A stretch of DNA of 64,000 nucleotides, taken from positions 124,001 through 188,000 of the forward strand of contig CASIAW010000003.1 of the NCBI GenBank assembly GCA_949372875.1, read 5' to 3'. The position numbers were made by a program, and so were the translations under genes. Shown in pieces: positions 60,347 through 64,000 of this stretch (position 1 is its first letter; every line of letters begins with the position of its first letter). The notes below the pieces were generated by a model. That model was not told where the DNA came from and made no database searches. It worked only from the letters and a program-made list of their open reading frames with translations. The stretch comes from Candidatus Poseidoniaceae archaeon. Lineage in GTDB: Archaea > Thermoplasmatota > Poseidoniia > Poseidoniales > Poseidoniaceae.

Positions 60347-60458
60347 GAACCGGTTGTGAATCCACTCGAACTGACCTTACTGAGTCGGCCCTGAGGCGCC
60401 AAAATAGTTGGCAAATTGTATGAAAATCATTATTTACCTTGCATCGCATACTAAAGTT

Positions 60459-61643
60459 ATGAGAAAAATTGTAATTTTACTTTGTTTTTTGCTGATGACT
60501 GCCGGCCTATCTGGTTGTATAGGTGATACTGGACTTGAAACCACGGAAGAAGATGAGGTAATCCTTGAATTAAGCGATGATTGGCCAACCTACTATGTTG
60601 CTACAGCCAATGATCTCCCTACGTGTGATTCAACAACCCAAGGACGCTTGTATTATGTTGAAGCCGATACCAACTTCCAGGCATGCATGTCGACTGGATG
60701 GCAAGTTGTCGAAATTGGCGGTTCAAATGCAAACGTTATCCTGAACTCAGCCCCTATAGTCTCGGCTAATTTCGTCAGCTCAGATGATGATGCTTTGGCC
60801 GATGATGGCGACGGAACTTATTCGCGACTTGTCTATCTGTCATGGTCTGCAATGGATTTGGACGGTACAATCGTCTCAATTGGCCTGGATTATGATTCTG
60901 ACGGAATGGTTGACATTCCGTTTTCATCAAACTCAGGCATGTTGAGCGACCAAACACCTGTAACTTCTACTGGTGGCGATGTTTACGGAGGTTCATTCAT
61001 TATTCCAATGGAAGTAGGAAATAACTACATTCAGGCAGAGAACTATGACGAAATGGCGTGTTCGATCATGATTCAGAAGAACTTGATGGTTATTGCAGAG
61101 GACGATGATGGAGCAAAATCGTATGTGCCCATGGTGTTCGACGGTATCGCAGGCAGTGCAGAGGGTTACTCTCCGGTCAGTCCGCTCGATGTTCAAGACA
61201 CGTATTATTCTGCATTTGGAATACCACAATCAGATATCGATTGGGTGACTGGTGCCACTTCATCTTGCCCGTCTTATCCCTCATTCAGCGTCGCAGATCA
61301 TGCCGATAACATTGGTACTGGCACTGCTGAGAATATCGTTACTGTAACATTAGACGATGCTGGTGACTGGTCTAGTCTTCTTAACTCACAAGACAACGGA
61401 TGGGGTGGTGATTCCGGATACTACATGTCAGCTTCTTGCATCAATGCAAACGGCACGACCTGGTTAGAAGGCGGGTTTACCTCTGCGGGCTACACTGGTG
61501 CGGATATTGACAACCCTCAGTCGGGTGATACATGGACTGCAATGGACAGTACTTGGTCAGATTGTGATGAAGAAACGTCAGAAGTAGAAATCAAGATTTA
61601 TTTTGGTGGCGACCGATTTACACTCATCACAACTGTAAGTTGA
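60459..61643 (+). CDS. Lipoprotein of unknown function
   Basis: 394 residues from ATG 60459. The signal (IVILLCFLLMTAGLSGC) ends in the lipobox LSGC, so Cys17-18 is likely lipidated after cleavage. The mature part is acidic and beta-rich, with phrases such as SAPIVSANFVSSDDDALADD and WSAMDLDGTIVSIGLDYDSD that resemble PKD/Ig-like surface domains. It may be exported and anchored by lipid. No family recognised. Confidence 0.75.
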   Translation: MRKIVILLCFLLMTAGLSGCIGDTGLETTEEDEVILELSDDWPTYYVATANDLPTCDSTTQGRLYYVEADTNFQACMSTGWQVVEIGGSNANVILNSAPIVSANFVSSDDDALADDGDGTYSRLVYLSWSAMDLDGTIVSIGLDYDSDGMVDIPFSSNSGMLSDQTPVTSTGGDVYGGSFIIPMEVGNNYIQAENYDEMACSIMIQKNLMVIAEDDDGAKSYVPMVFDGIAGSAEGYSPVSPLDVQDTYYSAFGIPQSDIDWVTGATSSCPSYPSFSVADHADNIGTGTAENIVTVTLDDAGDWSSLLNSQDNGWGGDSGYYMSASCINANGTTWLEGGFTSAGYTGADIDNPQSGDTWTAMDSTWSDCDEETSEVEIKIYFGGDRFTLITTVS

Positions 61644-61837
61644 TTTTATGACTGAATTCGCTTGGAGTAGAAGACACTTCGATTTGACGAGGAGGTGGTT
61701 TCCAACTGCTTCTAAATTATTCGAATGAGGACCCAGTAATAGTCGTTGGGAAATGGATTGCTGTAGCTCTGCTTATCTCTGTTCCGTGGATTATTATCCG
61801 AGTAAACTCTATCTTTTTCCGAAAAAGCCTCTGGGTT

Positions 61838-62332
61838 ATGTGGTTTATGGCCATTTTATTTCTTGCCGCTTCGTACCTTGGATTACTAACGTATCATTAT
61901 ATTGGCCCTCAACTCGGATTTTCTGTTGATGGGAATTCGATGAATTGGTGGATGATTACCTTCGGCTTGTTTAGCGTACTACCGTTCATATTATCCGCAA
62001 GAAGGGGCGTCTTTGAGAAACCATTAGATTTAGCAGTAATTGTGGCATTTGGAGTTCTCCTTCTTGTTGGGCCCCCTGCATTTAATTCGGTTGCATTAAG
62101 CATCTATTCTCAAGGAGGAGGTGAATTTGATTCCGGACAAGGAGATTATTCTGGTGAAGTGTCAACTCCAACTGATCAGCAGTCATGGAATATTGCAAAC
62201 GGTGCCGGCTTATTCGTGTGTAACCTCATCCCGCTGCTGGTTTTCATAACCATTTGGGTTCTCAGCAGTCGTTCAAAATCGGATTCGAAGACGATTGAGG
62301 ACCAAAAAAGTACAAATCCCCAAAACAAGTAG
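61838..62332 (+). CDS. Polytopic membrane protein (true start probably upstream)
   Basis: 164 residues from the first ATG, with four helices (WFMAILFLAASYLGLLTY; NWWMITFGLFSVLPFILS; LAVIVAFGVLLLVGPPAF; LFVCNLIPLLVFITIWVL). The frame is open further upstream to 61688 and encodes another plausible helix (WIAVALLISVPWIIIRV) without ATG, GTG or TTG. GGAGGTGG at 61691-61698 stands 7 bases before a CTG at 61706, so a CTG start or a sequence error is possible. Unrecognised family. Confidence 0.6.
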   Translation: MWFMAILFLAASYLGLLTYHYIGPQLGFSVDGNSMNWWMITFGLFSVLPFILSARRGVFEKPLDLAVIVAFGVLLLVGPPAFNSVALSIYSQGGGEFDSGQGDYSGEVSTPTDQQSWNIANGAGLFVCNLIPLLVFITIWVLSSRSKSDSKTIEDQKSTNPQNK

Positions 62333-62461
62333 ACAAGCTACTCAACTTGCTTATTCACAACGCTACTCGTGTATACAGGCTGTATCCTATCCATGCTTGG
62401 ACTTTCAAGCATTAGATTAGGATTCCTTGAATGCCATTAATATTACACTTCCAACGATTGG

Positions 62462-64000
62462 TTAGAGTTCATTTGGCACTGGTGTTTGGTCCATATGTAA
62501 GAACGCATAGACCGCCCACCATGTGACAATGTCCCAAGAATGAACGAGATTGTTAATTCCTGTAGAATTATCCGTGCCCATGTAGTCAATCATGGTTTCC
62601 ATCGTATCGCATTCACGGTGGTAACACGGATATCCATCCACCAAACCGTTCCATCCAAGGGTTGCAACACCGATGTTTTGGAACGAGGCGTGGTCACTTC
62701 GAGCGGTTGGTGATTCGTAAATTGCAACGGTATCTTCGTAGATATCGCCCCATAACGGATTTTCTCCACCCTCAAGCCAGGCTTCTCTTCCGCGATCTAT
62801 CTCGTAACCTAGATCGAGTGCATCACCACCAATCCATTCCGCCAAATAATACATACCGGCTTGGTCAATCGCTTCCTGGGATCCATCTGGGCCAAGGTAT
62901 ACTGAGAGTGCATAATCACCTGGATAATTGACACCAGCCATGTCGAGATTCAGATAATTGCTCACTGTAATTCCATCTGGGAGGTCGTTCGCGAACGAAC
63001 GTGAACCCCACAATCCCTCTTCTTCAGAAGACCACAAACAGAAGACCATTGTTCGGCGAGCATCGAATTCCGCAAGTACGCTAGCAGTGGTTAATACCAT
63101 GCTCGATCCTGCTGCATTGTCGTAAGCACCGTGTCTGGTCCCGTAACCTGGAACTCCGATTTCAGCACCAGGAGTGTAAGCCACAGGAGGTGCAATGTCA
63201 AAATGTGCGCCAAAGACGAGCCATTCATCTGGATAGACTGATCCATCTTTGTATCCGCAGATGTTGACTGCCCAGGCTGTATTCGATTGGAAACGATGGA
63301 CTTCAACCCTATCCAATCCGTAGCCCTGCATTACGCCTTCGAAATAAGTAATTGCGTGCTCATACGAGGGGTTTGCATTTCCAATCCAGCGATCGAGATA
63401 GCCAACAGCTCCATCTGCACCGCATGAAGCACAAGGTGTATCGTCGGTAATGAAATCAACCCAGTCATAGACATCTCTACCATTGACCCAACCATCACTT
63501 GCACCAACACCGTTCTCTTCAGTAAGGTCTGCACGGAACGGTCGGCTTGTTTCCAGAACCAGAGAAATGGCATCGCCTCCGGATTGGTTTCCTGAAATTA
63601 ACCAAGGCCACATCCCTTCTGCATCTTGATTTTCAACTGCTTGTACAGCAGAACCGCTGGTCGGATTTTCAAGCCATGTGGTCCAAGACTCGTCAGTTTC
63701 TCGAATTGGCCAATCAACTCGGCCAATCTCTCCGACGAAGAAGACGACCTTGTCGTTCCTTGGAGGTAGTAGGATGTTGACACTCACCTGTTCGCCAGAG
63801 TTCATATCGAGCACAGTACCGTTTTGAGCGCGCATCGAACCAGGATCTTGTATGAAGTACGGAATGAAGACTGCGAGGTCATCATTTGCATCGAGGGTTA
63901 TGGTTTGCCACATTCCTGCCTCAAGTGAATCAGACTCAACAACTGTCAGAGACGATTCTCCAAGAGATTGAACTTCATTTTCCCCAAAGCAACCAGAGAG
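62462..64000 (-). CDS. M28-family metallopeptidase lipoprotein (5' partial)
   Basis: The frame is open to the right window edge, where it reads LSGCFGENE, a lipobox, so only the first part of the signal peptide is missing; an internal ATG at 63913 is not the true start. Zinc-peptidase motifs in order: LVFGAHFD (His), GAYDNAAGSS (Asp), SSEEEGLWGS (catalytic and ligand Glu), YLNLDMAG (Asp) and RSDHASF (His). These match M28 aminopeptidases with two zinc ions. It should cleave peptides outside the cell, matching protein-feeding heterotrophy. A ~170-residue N-terminal domain precedes the catalytic part. Confidence 0.88.
   Translation of the reverse strand, partial: LSGCFGENEVQSLGESSLTVVESDSLEAGMWQTITLDANDDLAVFIPYFIQDPGSMRAQNGTVLDMNSGEQVSVNILLPPRNDKVVFFVGEIGRVDWPIRETDESWTTWLENPTSGSAVQAVENQDAEGMWPWLISGNQSGGDAISLVLETSRPFRADLTEENGVGASDGWVNGRDVYDWVDFITDDTPCASCGADGAVGYLDRWIGNANPSYEHAITYFEGVMQGYGLDRVEVHRFQSNTAWAVNICGYKDGSVYPDEWLVFGAHFDIAPPVAYTPGAEIGVPGYGTRHGAYDNAAGSSMVLTTASVLAEFDARRTMVFCLWSSEEEGLWGSRSFANDLPDGITVSNYLNLDMAGVNYPGDYALSVYLGPDGSQEAIDQAGMYYLAEWIGGDALDLGYEIDRGREAWLEGGENPLWGDIYEDTVAIYESPTARSDHASFQNIGVATLGWNGLVDGYPCYHRECDTMETMIDYMGTDNSTGINNLVHSWDIVTWWAVYAFLHMDQTPVPNEL

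Overview
The window looks like a chromosomal segment of a planktonic marine euryarchaeon, most probably Marine Group II (Candidatus Poseidoniales). The evidence is an archaeal RNA polymerase operon with split A'/A'' and unsplit B subunits, ribosomal protein L30e, RNase P protein Rnp2, an archaeal XPD-type helicase, a b6-like cytochrome b with a Rieske protein, and several giant calcium-repeat surface proteins with a single C-terminal membrane anchor. The order-level assignment is inference from gene content; no search was run. Coding density is high. Many starts overlap the preceding stop by 1-4 bases, several genes have Shine-Dalgarno-like GGAGG/GAGGT, and others look leaderless.

Layout. 1-8.3 kb: 3' part of a giant surface protein (Asp-rich calcium repeats, transglutaminase-like core, Ig-like repeats, membrane anchor, DUF4129-like tail). 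8.3-14.9 kb: small Hsp20-like protein, XPD-type Fe-S helicase, ribbon-helix-helix regulator, TerB-like protein, glutamate dehydrogenase, peroxiredoxin-like protein, SixA-like phosphatase. 15-19.4 kb: second giant surface protein with 81-bp repeats and a WW-like cytoplasmic tail, plus a small Cys4 protein. 19.4-23.8 kb: propionyl-CoA carboxylase parts (BCCP, small subunit, beta subunit) divergent from the B12-binding methylmalonyl-CoA mutase subunit, MeaB and a dolichol-kinase-like protein. 23.9-28.4 kb: asparagine synthase overlapping a GshA-type glutamate-cysteine ligase, then a membrane protein, a 2[4Fe-4S] ferredoxin and a second membrane protein. 28.4-35.1 kb (minus strand): Reeler-like protein, small membrane protein, Rieske protein, b6-like cytochrome b, and a cytochrome b C-terminal half fused to an HdrD/GlpC-like Fe-S protein; a SAP-domain membrane protein follows. 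35.2-40.4 kb: TPR protein, divergent FtsZ, polytopic membrane protein, Rnp2, membrane protein, HemK2-like methyltransferase fused to biotin ligase. 40.6-50.1 kb: tRNA-Lys, rpoH, rpoB, rpoA', rpoA'', L30e. 50.2-64 kb: surface proteins, GIY-YIG protein, DsrE protein, Fe-S photolyase convergent with an Nei glycosylase, TerB-like protein, lipoprotein, and an M28 peptidase lipoprotein cut by the window end.

How the genes fit together. Surface peptidase, transglutaminase-like and repeat proteins, glutamate dehydrogenase and the propionyl-CoA to succinyl-CoA module suit a heterotroph that consumes protein and odd-chain or branched carbon. The biotin ligase could load the BCCP, and MeaB would protect the mutase. 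Photolyase and Nei suggest life in the lit upper ocean.

The most unusual features are (1) the Rieske/cytochrome b operon in which cytochrome b subunit IV is fused to a heterodisulfide-reductase-like Fe-S module; (2) an RNA polymerase in which H and A'' carry the same extra N-terminal domain, two clamp zinc sites have lost canonical cysteines and A' has a large Cys-bearing insertion; and (3) the methyltransferase-biotin ligase fusion.
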